Below are positions 1-5,626 of a stretch of DNA of 8,918 nt, in pieces. The notes below the pieces were generated by a model. The model made no database searches. It had not been told where the DNA came from and saw only the letters and a program-made list of their open reading frames with translations. Each line of letters opens with the position of its first letter. Position 1 is the stretch's first letter. The stretch covers positions 1 to 8,918 of the forward strand of contig JBJMLG010000018.1 in NCBI GenBank assembly GCA_045805385.1. Reading direction: 5' to 3'. The stretch is from JADGHQ01 sp045805385. GTDB taxonomy: Bacteria; Actinomycetota; Thermoleophilia; Solirubrobacterales; Thermoleophilaceae. Made by a program: the position numbers and the translations under genes.

Positions 1-1298
1 GGCGGTCCGCCCTCGAGATCCCATTCGCGCGCGAGCGACACGACCGCCGTCTTGTCGCCGCTGATGACCTTCTGAATCAGGCGCTCGCCGAGGCCGCCGT
101 CGTCCGCGTGGCCGAACTCCATGAACGGCTCGCGCGCGTCGCGCCAGGGAGACAGCGGAATCGCGACCTCGAGCCGGGTGCCCTCGCCGGGCGGGCTCTC
201 CACGTCGAACGTGCCGCCGAGCGCCTCGACCCGGCTGGCGAGCCCCGAGAGGCCGGAGCCGCCGTCGGGCGATGCCCCGCCGACGCCGTCGTCGGTCACT
301 ACGGCCACCAGCGAGCGGCCTCGCTGGGTCACCTCCACCTCGAGCTTCGTGGCCTCCGCGTGCTTCACCGCGTTCGCGACCGCCTCGGACACGAGGTAGT
401 AGATCGTCGTCTCGAGCACCTCGGGCAGCCGGCGGTCCGGAAGCGTGCCGATCTCGATCGGCACCGGCGAGCGCTCTGCCACGGCCTCGAGCGCGGGGCC
501 GAGCCCGCGCTCGGAGAGCTCCGCCGGATGCAGCCCGCGCGCCAGCTCCTGCAGCTCCGTGAAGGCAGCCTTCGCCTCAGCGCGGCCCTTCTCGAGGATC
601 GCGGCGGCGGACTCGGGCGACTCGTCGAGCTTCTTGCGGGCAACCGTGAGCAGGTGCGACAGCGCCACGAGCCGCTGCTGGGCGCCGTCGTGCAGGTTGC
701 GCCCGATACGCCGGCGCTCGTCGTCGGCGGCGCTCACCACGCGTGCCCGCGAGTCCGCCACCTCAGCCTCGCGCTCGCGCAGAGCCGACTCGTGCCGCCG
801 CCGCTCCACCTCGGCCGCCGCCCGCGAGGCGAAGATCGACAGCACCGCCAGCTCGTCCTCGGTCGCCTGCAGGCGGCCACGGGACATCACGCCGATGTAG
901 CCGAGCCGCTCGCCGTCCGAGCCGCGCATCACCACGGCGAGGTAGCCGGAGAAGCCGTGTTCGGCGATGAACGAGTCCTTCGGGTAGGTCGCGCCGACGT
1001 TCTCGGGAATCGACACCACGTCGCGCTCGATCGTGCCCTCGCAGGGCGTCTCCGACAGGTCGAACTCGTGCCCCTCTGGGAGTCGGACGCCATCGCGTCC
1101 CCAGGAGGCGATCACGAGCGCTCGCTCCGCGCGGCTGCCCTGCATCTCGGCGGCCCACGCCACGTCGGCGCCGAGCGCCAGCGCAACGTGGTGCACGAGC
1201 GAACGGAAGAACGCGCGCCCCGTCACCGTGGCGGTGCCCGCGGCGATCGTGCGCAGCAGGTCGCGCTCCGCCGCGTTGGTGGAGACGGTGTCGGTCAC
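1..1298 (-). CDS. GAF-domain sensor histidine kinase (NarL type) fused in frame to an ASCH-like domain, 3' end cut by the window
   Basis: The reading frame is open from a GTG at 1298 to the window edge, giving 432 visible residues. Residues about 10-165 form a GAF sensor domain, ending in a GYIGVMSRG-type strand. Residues about 192-260 are a HisKA_3 dimerisation/phosphoacceptor domain with DERRRIGRNLHDGAQQ and phospho-His H203. Residues about 300-382 are a HATPase with N-box Asn N309 and G-box DDGVGG at 336-341. There is no membrane segment, so it should be cytosolic and autophosphorylate in response to a ligand or redox cue bound by GAF. The HATPase ends at the usual AIPL (379-382), but translation continues without a stop into PFMEFGH (391-397) and LIQKVISGDKTAVVSL (407-422), which resembles the start of an ASCH domain (GxKT core). 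The start is chosen because GTGA overlaps the upstream stop by 4 bases. A LuxR-type response regulator usually partners this class; it would lie beyond position 1. The kinase assignment is firm and the ASCH assignment is probable. Confidence 0.9.
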   Translation of the reverse strand, partial: MTDTVSTNAAERDLLRTIAAGTATVTGRAFFRSLVHHVALALGADVAWAAEMQGSRAERALVIASWGRDGVRLPEGHEFDLSETPCEGTIERDVVSIPENVGATYPKDSFIAEHGFSGYLAVVMRGSDGERLGYIGVMSRGRLQATEDELAVLSIFASRAAAEVERRRHESALREREAEVADSRARVVSAADDERRRIGRNLHDGAQQRLVALSHLLTVARKKLDESPESAAAILEKGRAEAKAAFTELQELARGLHPAELSERGLGPALEAVAERSPVPIEIGTLPDRRLPEVLETTIYYLVSEAVANAVKHAEATKLEVEVTQRGRSLVAVVTDDGVGGASPDGGSGLSGLASRVEALGGTFDVESPPGEGTRLEVAIPLSPWRDAREPFMEFGHADDGGLGERLIQKVISGDKTAVVSLAREWDLEGGP

Positions 1299-1765
1299 CG
1301 CTGCGGCGTTCCCACCGCGAGGCGGCCGAGCGTCCCGCGCTCCTGTACGTGCTCGCGCCGCTCCTCACTCTTGAGGAAGAGCAGGATGCCGAGCCAGATC
1401 CCGGCGATCGTGAACACGCTCCATACGACGCCCTGCGTGACCTGCGCGGCGATCGGCGCCGGGCACGAGTCCGCGACGCTCCAACCTGCGCCGAAGATTG
1501 CGGCGCCCACGAAGTGGCGCGGCTGTGGCTTCGTGCGCTCGTAGGTGATCGGCCGGCCGGTGAGGAACGCCCGTGCCCGGCGGCGTGTGAGGATCCGCAG
1601 GCCCACGAAGCCGACGGCCACCGCGCTCGCCATCATCAGGTACAGGTAGGGGTCGCGCAGGAGCAGCATGTCGCGGATGCGGTCGGGATCGGCGAACTGG
1701 CCCCACGAGATCAGGAAGCCGAATGCGGCCCCCGCCAGCGCTGCTGCCAGCTTCGTTCGCGTCAT
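1295..1765 (-). CDS. YeeE/YedE-type (DUF6691-like) sulfur transport membrane protein, C-terminal half
   Basis: This 156-residue membrane protein has hydrophobic segments at about 5-22, 40-58, 86-106 and 113-131, and a short charged tail (KSEERREH, 132-139). The stretch GAGWSVADSCPAPIAAQVTQG, with W95 and C101, matches the conserved GxGW...CP motif of the second repeat of YeeE/YedE (DUF395) permeases, which move thiosulfate or related sulfur compounds across the inner membrane. Single-chain family members carry two such halves of about 170 residues each; here the halves are separate genes. The ATG at 1765 overlaps the upstream stop as ATGA, indicating translational coupling with the other half, and its own TGA (1297-1295) overlaps the GTG of the histidine kinase. 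A longer frame extends upstream but is only the shadow of the preceding gene. The transported substrate is inferred from the family only. Confidence 0.85.
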   Translation of the reverse strand: MTRTKLAAALAGAAFGFLISWGQFADPDRIRDMLLLRDPYLYLMMASAVAVGFVGLRILTRRRARAFLTGRPITYERTKPQPRHFVGAAIFGAGWSVADSCPAPIAAQVTQGVVWSVFTIAGIWLGILLFLKSEERREHVQERGTLGRLAVGTPQR

Positions 1766-2238
1766 GTGATCGCCCTGATCAGGAACGAGCACGCGATCGC
1801 GGTGCCCATGAAGGTGGCCGTAGCGGCGAAGCTCGAGGTGGAGCCCGCGGAGCAGCCGCCGAGGCCGTTGCCCGAGGTGCAGCCTCCCGCCAGCTTCGAC
1901 CCGAAACCGATCAGCACGCCTGCGACGACCAGGAGTCCGCCGACCGCGAGGTGGCCGCCGCTCCCGTCGAAGGTGCGCGTGAGCCAGCCGTAGCCGTCGC
2001 CGACGTTGGAGCGTCCGGCCGCGAGCCGGTACACGAGGCTGCCGCCAAGCACGCCGAACAGCAGCCAGGCCTTCCATCCCAGCCGCGGCAGGCGGCCGCT
2101 GACCCGCTCGACCACGTTCGAGTATCCGCCCACGACGCCGAAGCGCTCGCTGATCGCGGCGTAGAGGCCGAGCACGACCAGCCCGAGCAGCGGGCCGAGC
2201 ACGTACCAGGCCGGGCGGTGCAGAAGAAGGTCCTTCAC
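1762..2238 (-). CDS. YeeE/YedE-type sulfur transport membrane protein, N-terminal half
   Basis: This 158-residue integral membrane protein has hydrophobic stretches at about 12-30, 57-71, 97-113 and 134-156. The segment FGSKLAGGCTSGNGLGGCS (112-130), with C120 and C129, is the signature GGCTSGxG motif of the YeeE/YedE (DUF395) family; its conserved cysteines are thought to relay thiosulfate or persulfide sulfur. It probably pairs with the downstream gene to form one complete two-repeat transporter. The start is taken as GTG 2238 (KDLLLHRPAWYVLG follows), because this leaves the first membrane segment intact. Residues from an in-frame ATG further upstream (2448) are Arg/Pro/Gly-rich and lie antisense to the kinase gene. 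A CAGG about 10 bases upstream is only a weak ribosome site. It is the first gene of the three-gene operon. Confidence 0.85.
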   Translation of the reverse strand: MKDLLLHRPAWYVLGPLLGLVVLGLYAAISERFGVVGGYSNVVERVSGRLPRLGWKAWLLFGVLGGSLVYRLAAGRSNVGDGYGWLTRTFDGSGGHLAVGGLLVVAGVLIGFGSKLAGGCTSGNGLGGCSAGSTSSFAATATFMGTAIACSFLIRAIT

Positions 2239-2255
2239 AGCGCGTACCTGAAGCG

Positions 2256-2261
2256 AATCTA
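2256..2261 (-). promoter_or_regulatory. Candidate -10 element for the yeeE-histidine kinase operon
   Basis: Read on the minus strand this is TAGATT, which fits the actinobacterial TANNNT -10 pattern. It lies 17 bases before the GTG at 2238, which would leave a leader of about 10 bases containing CAGG. A hexamer 16 bases upstream (GGACGC) is a poor -35 match. It lies in the 59-base spacer shared with the divergent kinase gene. This is a pattern match only. Confidence 0.35.
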
Positions 2262-2285
2262 CAGCTTGTCTTCGCCAGCGTCCGC

Positions 2286-2297
2286 TATAACCGGGTT
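2286..2297 (+). promoter_or_regulatory. Candidate -10 element of a leaderless promoter for the Ser/Thr kinase
   Basis: TATAAC at 2286-2291 is followed by 6 bases and then the GTG start at 2298. With the usual distance of about 7 bases from -10 to transcription start, the first transcribed base would be the G of GTG, so the mRNA would be leaderless. This explains why no purine-rich ribosome site precedes this start. TTGTCT at 2266-2271 is a possible -35, but the 14-base spacer is short. The same 6-base gap is seen before the aminotransferase start at 7008. Confidence 0.4.
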
Positions 2298-3761
2298 GTG
2301 GCACTCGCACCGCCGCTCGGCATGAAAGTCGGGCGCTACCGCATCGAGGCCGAGGCCGGCCGCGGCGGGATGGGCGTGGTCTACCGGGCCCGCGACCCCC
2401 AGCTCGACCGGGTAGTGGCCCTGAAGGTGATCGCACCAGAGCTCGCAAGCGACTCGACCTTCCGCGCGCGCTTCGCGCGGGAGTCCCAGGTCACCGCCGG
2501 CCTCGACCACCCCAACGTGATCCCCGTGTACGACGCGGGCGAGGACGACGGCCGCCTGTTCATCGCCATGCGCTTCGTCGACGGCACCGACCTGCAGCGC
2601 GTACTCCGCGAGCGCGGTGCGCTCGACCCTGCGACCGCAGTCGATCTCGTGTCGCAGGCCGCCTCGGCTCTCGACGCCGCGCACGCTCGTGGCCTCGTGC
2701 ACCGCGACGTGAAGCCGGCGAACCTGCTGATCACCGGCGCGGAACGGCCGCACGTGTACCTCACGGATTTTGGGCTCGCGAAGCGCGACGGCTCCTCGGC
2801 GCAGCTCACCTCCACGGGCGGCTGGCTCGGCACGCCCGATTACTCGTCGCCGGAGCAGGGCGAGGGACGCGAGCTCGACCCGCGCACCGACGTCTACTCG
2901 CTCGGATGCGTGCTGTACGCGGCGCTCACCGGCGCGGCTCCGTTCGCCGACGTGCCGCGCGCCGGCAAGGGCTGGGCGCACATGAACGAGCGCCCGCCGC
3001 GGCTGCGCGACCGCCGACCGGACCTGCCCGCCGCGCTCGAGCCGGTACTGGCCCGCGCCCTGTCGAAGGAGCCGCGCGATCGGTATGCCTCCGCGGGCGA
3101 GCTGGCGCGCGCCGCGCAAGCGGCGATTGCCGGCGGCAGGAGTCGCACGCTGCTTCAGCGCAGGCGGCCGTCGGGCCCGTCGACCGCGCGCACCACGAAG
3201 CTCGTGAGCTCGCGGCGGCCGAGGCGGCTGGCTCCCGCGCTGATCGTCCTGTTCCTTTTCGCCGCCGCCGGCGCGGCGGCGATCCTCCTGCTCAACGGCG
3301 GCGGCGGCAACGGCGCGAAGCATGCCTCGAAGCCGGCAGCGCCGCGCCCGGCCCCCACTCCCCCAGCCAGCGCGGCCGACACGGTGAGCTGCGCGTCGAC
3401 CGAGTGCACGCAGAACGGCGCGAAGGTGGTCACGCCGATCGAGGACGGGAACTGCGGGAGCGGCGTGCGGGCCGGGAGCTGGAAGCGGATCGAGGCGGAC
3501 GGGCCGCCGATGTTCGCCTGCGTGGCCGACTCTCCGCCGGCGGTGCCTGGGGTTGTGACGATGCCTCACATCGCGGGCGCCCAGCTCGACAAGGCCGAGC
3601 ACTACCTCGACAGCCTCGGACTGGATTACGACGTGTCGGGCGGCGGCGTGCTCGGCGTGATCATCGACAGCAACTACACGGTCTGCGCCACGGCGCCCAG
3701 CGCGGGGTCGGCGATCCAGCCGGGATCACGCGGCCGGGTGTTCGCCGAGCACAGCTGCTGA
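2298..3761 (+). CDS. Transmembrane serine/threonine protein kinase (Hanks type) with PASTA-like extracellular repeat
   Basis: This 487-residue kinase is of the PknB type. The catalytic domain spans about 14-280: glycine-rich loop GRGGMG (21-26), ATP-binding K43 in VALK, catalytic loop HRDVKPAN (135-142, D137), DFG (157-159), and the SPEQ that replaces APE (184-187). All key residues are intact, so it should be active. A basic juxtamembrane stretch precedes one membrane span (312-332). A Pro/Ala linker (344-360) leads to an extracellular part with six cysteines (365, 370, 386, 408, 463, 487). Residues about 419-487 read like one PASTA repeat (VVTMPHIAGAQLDKAEHYL, then SNYTVC and APSAGSAIQPG). 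PASTA repeats of PknB bind peptidoglycan fragments, so it may sense the cell wall; that role is inferred. The start is GTG 2298, supported by the leaderless promoter; ATG 2322 is the alternative and loses only 8 residues. It is a single-gene unit ending at a hairpin. Confidence 0.93.
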   Translation: MALAPPLGMKVGRYRIEAEAGRGGMGVVYRARDPQLDRVVALKVIAPELASDSTFRARFARESQVTAGLDHPNVIPVYDAGEDDGRLFIAMRFVDGTDLQRVLRERGALDPATAVDLVSQAASALDAAHARGLVHRDVKPANLLITGAERPHVYLTDFGLAKRDGSSAQLTSTGGWLGTPDYSSPEQGEGRELDPRTDVYSLGCVLYAALTGAAPFADVPRAGKGWAHMNERPPRLRDRRPDLPAALEPVLARALSKEPRDRYASAGELARAAQAAIAGGRSRTLLQRRRPSGPSTARTTKLVSSRRPRRLAPALIVLFLFAAAGAAAILLLNGGGGNGAKHASKPAAPRPAPTPPASAADTVSCASTECTQNGAKVVTPIEDGNCGSGVRAGSWKRIEADGPPMFACVADSPPAVPGVVTMPHIAGAQLDKAEHYLDSLGLDYDVSGGGVLGVIIDSNYTVCATAPSAGSAIQPGSRGRVFAEHSC

Positions 3762-3762
3762 T

Positions 3763-3797
3763 CCAAGGGAGCCCCGCTCGCCGCGAGGCTCCCATGG
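3763..3797. terminator. Hairpin, likely bidirectional terminator between convergent genes
   Basis: GGGAGCC (3767-3773) pairs perfectly with GGCTCCC (3787-3793). Inside, after one C/A mismatch, 3775-3777 pair with 3783-3785, leaving a 5-base loop. Outside, after one A/A mismatch, CCA (3763-3765) pairs with TGG (3795-3797). That gives 13 pairs in 35 bases. It starts 2 bases after the kinase stop (3761) and sits 13 bases past the peptidase stop (3810), so it can serve both strands. No T-run follows on either side, which is common for high-GC actinobacterial terminators. Confidence 0.7.
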
Positions 3798-3809
3798 CTC
3801 AGGTGTGCA

Positions 3810-4628
3810 TCAGCTGCAGCTGGTCGCCCAGGCGCAGACGTTGAAGCCGTTGAGCGTCGCGCTCGGCGCGGACGGCGTACCGATCACCTTGCCGTTCGAG
3901 TCGATCAGCTGGATCTCCTCGGAGGACTTGAGACCGGCGTTCTGACCATTGGTCGTGGCGGCCGAGAACGGCGTCTTCGTGAGGTTCGGCAGCGGCGCCA
4001 GACCGGCGTTCGTGCCGATCAGCAGCGGCGTCTCCTCGATCCACTCCGCCGTCGTGTGCGTGGAGGCGTACGGGACGGTGGTGGTGAAGGTGTTGCCCTT
4101 CGTCACGTCGCTCAGCGTGATCTTCCAGACGTTCGCGCCTGCGACGGTCTCGCTGATATCCGCGTGCATGTGGTCGCCCGCCGACACGGGGAAGTTCGAG
4201 ATGTCGATCGACGGACCGGGGATCAGCTCCCACCACGCCGAGTACGACGGCGTGCCGGCTGTGTCCACGTCCTGCTCGGTGCCTGTCTGGATCAGCGTGC
4301 TGTCGCCGACCGTGCAGTTGGCGTCGATGCAGCCGCCGCCAATGCCGATCCAGTCGGACGAGTAGGCATCCTGGCCCTTCGTGTGCTGGCTGGCCGTCGG
4401 CACGGTCCAGTCGCCGGTGATCGAGTTGAACTGCTTCCCGCCCTGCTCGAGCGTGCCCTGGTTGTAACCGAACCAGTTCGTGCTCTGGTTGGCGTTGGCC
4501 TTCGTGCGGTGCTTCTGGAACTTGGGGAATTGCCCGTGCGCCAGCGGCTTCGCCGATGCCTGGGCGGTGAATCCCGCGCACAGCGCCGTGACTGTCATCG
4601 CCGCGCCCACCGCGGTCCTGAGGTTCAT
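3810..4628 (-). CDS. Secreted glutamic peptidase, family G1 (eqolisin-like)
   Basis: This 272-residue exported protein has a signal peptide at about 1-26 (MNLRTAVGAAM, hydrophobic core, AQASA cleavage site). A short basic stretch (27-47), possibly a propeptide, follows, and then a beta-rich domain that starts near NWFGY (51-55). Matches to the G1 fold are WTVP (74-77), SSDWIGIGGG (90-99), LIQTGTEQ (112-119), SYSAWWELIPG (128-138) and AEWIEETP (194-201). By alignment from memory with fungal aspergillo/scytalidoglutamic peptidases, the Gln/Glu pair is Q114 and E199, both present, so an acid-active endopeptidase is likely. C100/C105 and C265/C271 could form disulfides. The start at ATG 4628 is set by AAGGGAG 4 bases upstream and by the signal peptide. 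It is a single gene, convergent with the kinase gene and divergent from the crotonase gene. Some bacterial relatives are only annotated 'G1 family'; the substrate is unknown. Confidence 0.85.
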   Translation of the reverse strand: MNLRTAVGAAMTVTALCAGFTAQASAKPLAHGQFPKFQKHRTKANANQSTNWFGYNQGTLEQGGKQFNSITGDWTVPTASQHTKGQDAYSSDWIGIGGGCIDANCTVGDSTLIQTGTEQDVDTAGTPSYSAWWELIPGPSIDISNFPVSAGDHMHADISETVAGANVWKITLSDVTKGNTFTTTVPYASTHTTAEWIEETPLLIGTNAGLAPLPNLTKTPFSAATTNGQNAGLKSSEEIQLIDSNGKVIGTPSAPSATLNGFNVCAWATSCS

Positions 4629-4632
4629 GTCG

Positions 4633-4639
4633 CTCCCTT
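4633..4639 (-). promoter_or_regulatory. Ribosome binding site of the G1 peptidase gene
   Basis: On the minus strand this reads AAGGGAG, ending 4 bases before the ATG at 4628. It fixes the start at the signal-peptide methionine rather than at longer upstream in-frame starts (for example 4769), whose extra 47 residues have no secretory character. Confidence 0.65.
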
Positions 4640-4683
4640 GTGGCGGCTCCGGCGCGGGCCCGGGATGAAGCCGCCGAGTTGCC

Positions 4684-4713
4684 CCTGCCCACTGGGGCCC
4701 GCGAGCGGGCAGG
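4684..4713. repeat. Inverted repeat in the divergent spacer, possible operator
   Basis: CCTGCCC (4684-4690) and GGGCAGG (4707-4713) are perfect 7-base inverted arms separated by 16 bases. Nested in it, GCCCGC (4697-4702) and GCGGGC (4705-4710) form a second, competing inverted pair. The spacer holds the promoters of both the peptidase and the crotonase genes, and GATAC just after it may belong to the plus-strand promoter, so regulator binding here could affect one or both genes. At this GC content some inverted repeats are expected by chance. Confidence 0.4.
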
Positions 4714-4733
4714 ATACGCACCTGAGCTCCGCC

Positions 4734-4746
4734 GCGAGCCGCTCGC
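4734..4746. repeat. 13-base palindrome upstream of the crotonase gene
   Basis: GCGAGC C GCTCGC is a perfect palindrome around one central base. It lies 9 bases before the ribosome site of the crotonase gene. It could be an operator half-site pair or a small mRNA hairpin; chance is also possible. Confidence 0.35.
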
Positions 4747-4755
4747 TCCCCGACC

Positions 4756-4763
4756 GGAAGGAA
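4756..4763 (+). promoter_or_regulatory. Ribosome binding site of the crotonase gene
   Basis: GGAAGGAA lies 8 bases before the ATG at 4772. It selects this start over longer in-frame upstream options, such as the one near 4640 that would translate the spacer. Confidence 0.7.
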
Positions 4764-4771
4764 TTGCACAC

Positions 4772-5626
4772 ATGGAATTCGAGGACATCCGCTACGAGGT
4801 GGCCGACAACATCCTCACGATCACGCTCAACCGGCCCGAGCGCCTGAACGCGTTCACGCGCACGATGGCCGAGGAGCTGATCGCCGCGTTCGACGCCGCC
4901 GACGCCGACGACGAGGTGCGTGCGATCGTCGTGACCGGCGAGGGCCGCGGCTTCTGCGCGGGTGCGGATCTGGAGGCCGGCGGCACGACCTTCGACTGGC
5001 GCGGCCGCACCGACGACGACTCGGTGCCGCGCGACGGCGGCGGCCAGGTGGTGCTCCGCATCCACGAGTCCACGAAGCCGGTGATCGCCGCGATCAACGG
5101 GCCGGCCGTGGGAGTGGGCATCACGATGACGTTGCCGATGGACATCCGGCTGGCGGCGGAGGGCACGAAGATCGGCTTCGTCTTCACGCGGCGCGGGATC
5201 GTTCCGGAGGCTTGTTCGAGCTGGTTCCTGCCGCGCATCGTGGGTATCTCGCAGGCGATGGAGTGGGTCGCGACCGGGCGCGTGTTCAGCTCGGAGGAGG
5301 CGCTCGCCGGGCGGCTCGTGCGCAGCCTGCATCCGGCCGACCAGGTGCTCGCCGAGGCGCGGGCGCTGGCGGCAGAGATCGCGGAGAACGCGGCGCCCGT
5401 GTCGGTGGCGCTCGCGCGGCGGCTGATGTGGGCGGGGCTCGGCTTCTCGCACCCGATGGAGGCCCACCGGGCGGACTCGCGCGCGATGTTCTCGCGCGGG
5501 CAGTCGGCCGACGCCGTGGAAGGCGTGACGTCGTTCCTCGAGAAGCGCGCACCGCGGTTCAGCGACCGCGTGAGCGACGGGCTGCCGGAGATCTTCCCCG
5601 GGCGGGAGGAGCCGGCCTTCGCTTAG
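4772..5626 (+). CDS. Enoyl-CoA hydratase/isomerase (crotonase) family protein, isomerase-like active site
   Basis: This 284-residue crotonase-fold enzyme acts on a CoA thioester in the cytosol. The N-terminal TITLNRPERLNAF (16-28), the oxyanion-hole segment GRGFCAGADL (58-67) and NGPAVGVG (109-116) with its second oxyanion amide are all present. The two glutamates that classical hydratases use (E144 and E164 of rat mitochondrial enzyme) align with T118 and F138, so water addition by that mechanism is unlikely. The segment GIVPEACSSWFLPR (142-155) places E146 where PaaG-type isomerases have their catalytic Asp, suggesting double-bond isomerisation or a related proton transfer. The alignment was done by eye. 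The start at ATG 4772 has a good ribosome site 8 bases upstream. Its TAG stop overlaps the TAA of the convergent aminotransferase. No other fatty-acid oxidation gene is in view, so the pathway is unassigned. Confidence 0.9.
   Translation: MEFEDIRYEVADNILTITLNRPERLNAFTRTMAEELIAAFDAADADDEVRAIVVTGEGRGFCAGADLEAGGTTFDWRGRTDDDSVPRDGGGQVVLRIHESTKPVIAAINGPAVGVGITMTLPMDIRLAAEGTKIGFVFTRRGIVPEACSSWFLPRIVGISQAMEWVATGRVFSSEEALAGRLVRSLHPADQVLAEARALAAEIAENAAPVSVALARRLMWAGLGFSHPMEAHRADSRAMFSRGQSADAVEGVTSFLEKRAPRFSDRVSDGLPEIFPGREEPAFA

Noticed and set aside
108..1544. A 478-codon plus-strand open frame
   Set aside because: It is the antisense of the histidine kinase and YeeE genes. Its product is rich in Arg, His, Ala and Gly with no domain or motif, as expected from GC-rich third-position bias.
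1766..2077. Upstream extension of the second YeeE half to an ATG at 2077
   Set aside because: The extra 104 residues are Arg-rich and come from the out-of-frame reading of the preceding gene. The ATGA overlap at 1762-1765 is the natural start.
2259..3602. A 447-codon minus-strand open frame across the Ser/Thr kinase gene
   Set aside because: Composition is dominated by Arg/Gly/Ala/His and there is no recognisable motif; the plus-strand frame encodes a complete kinase with all catalytic residues.
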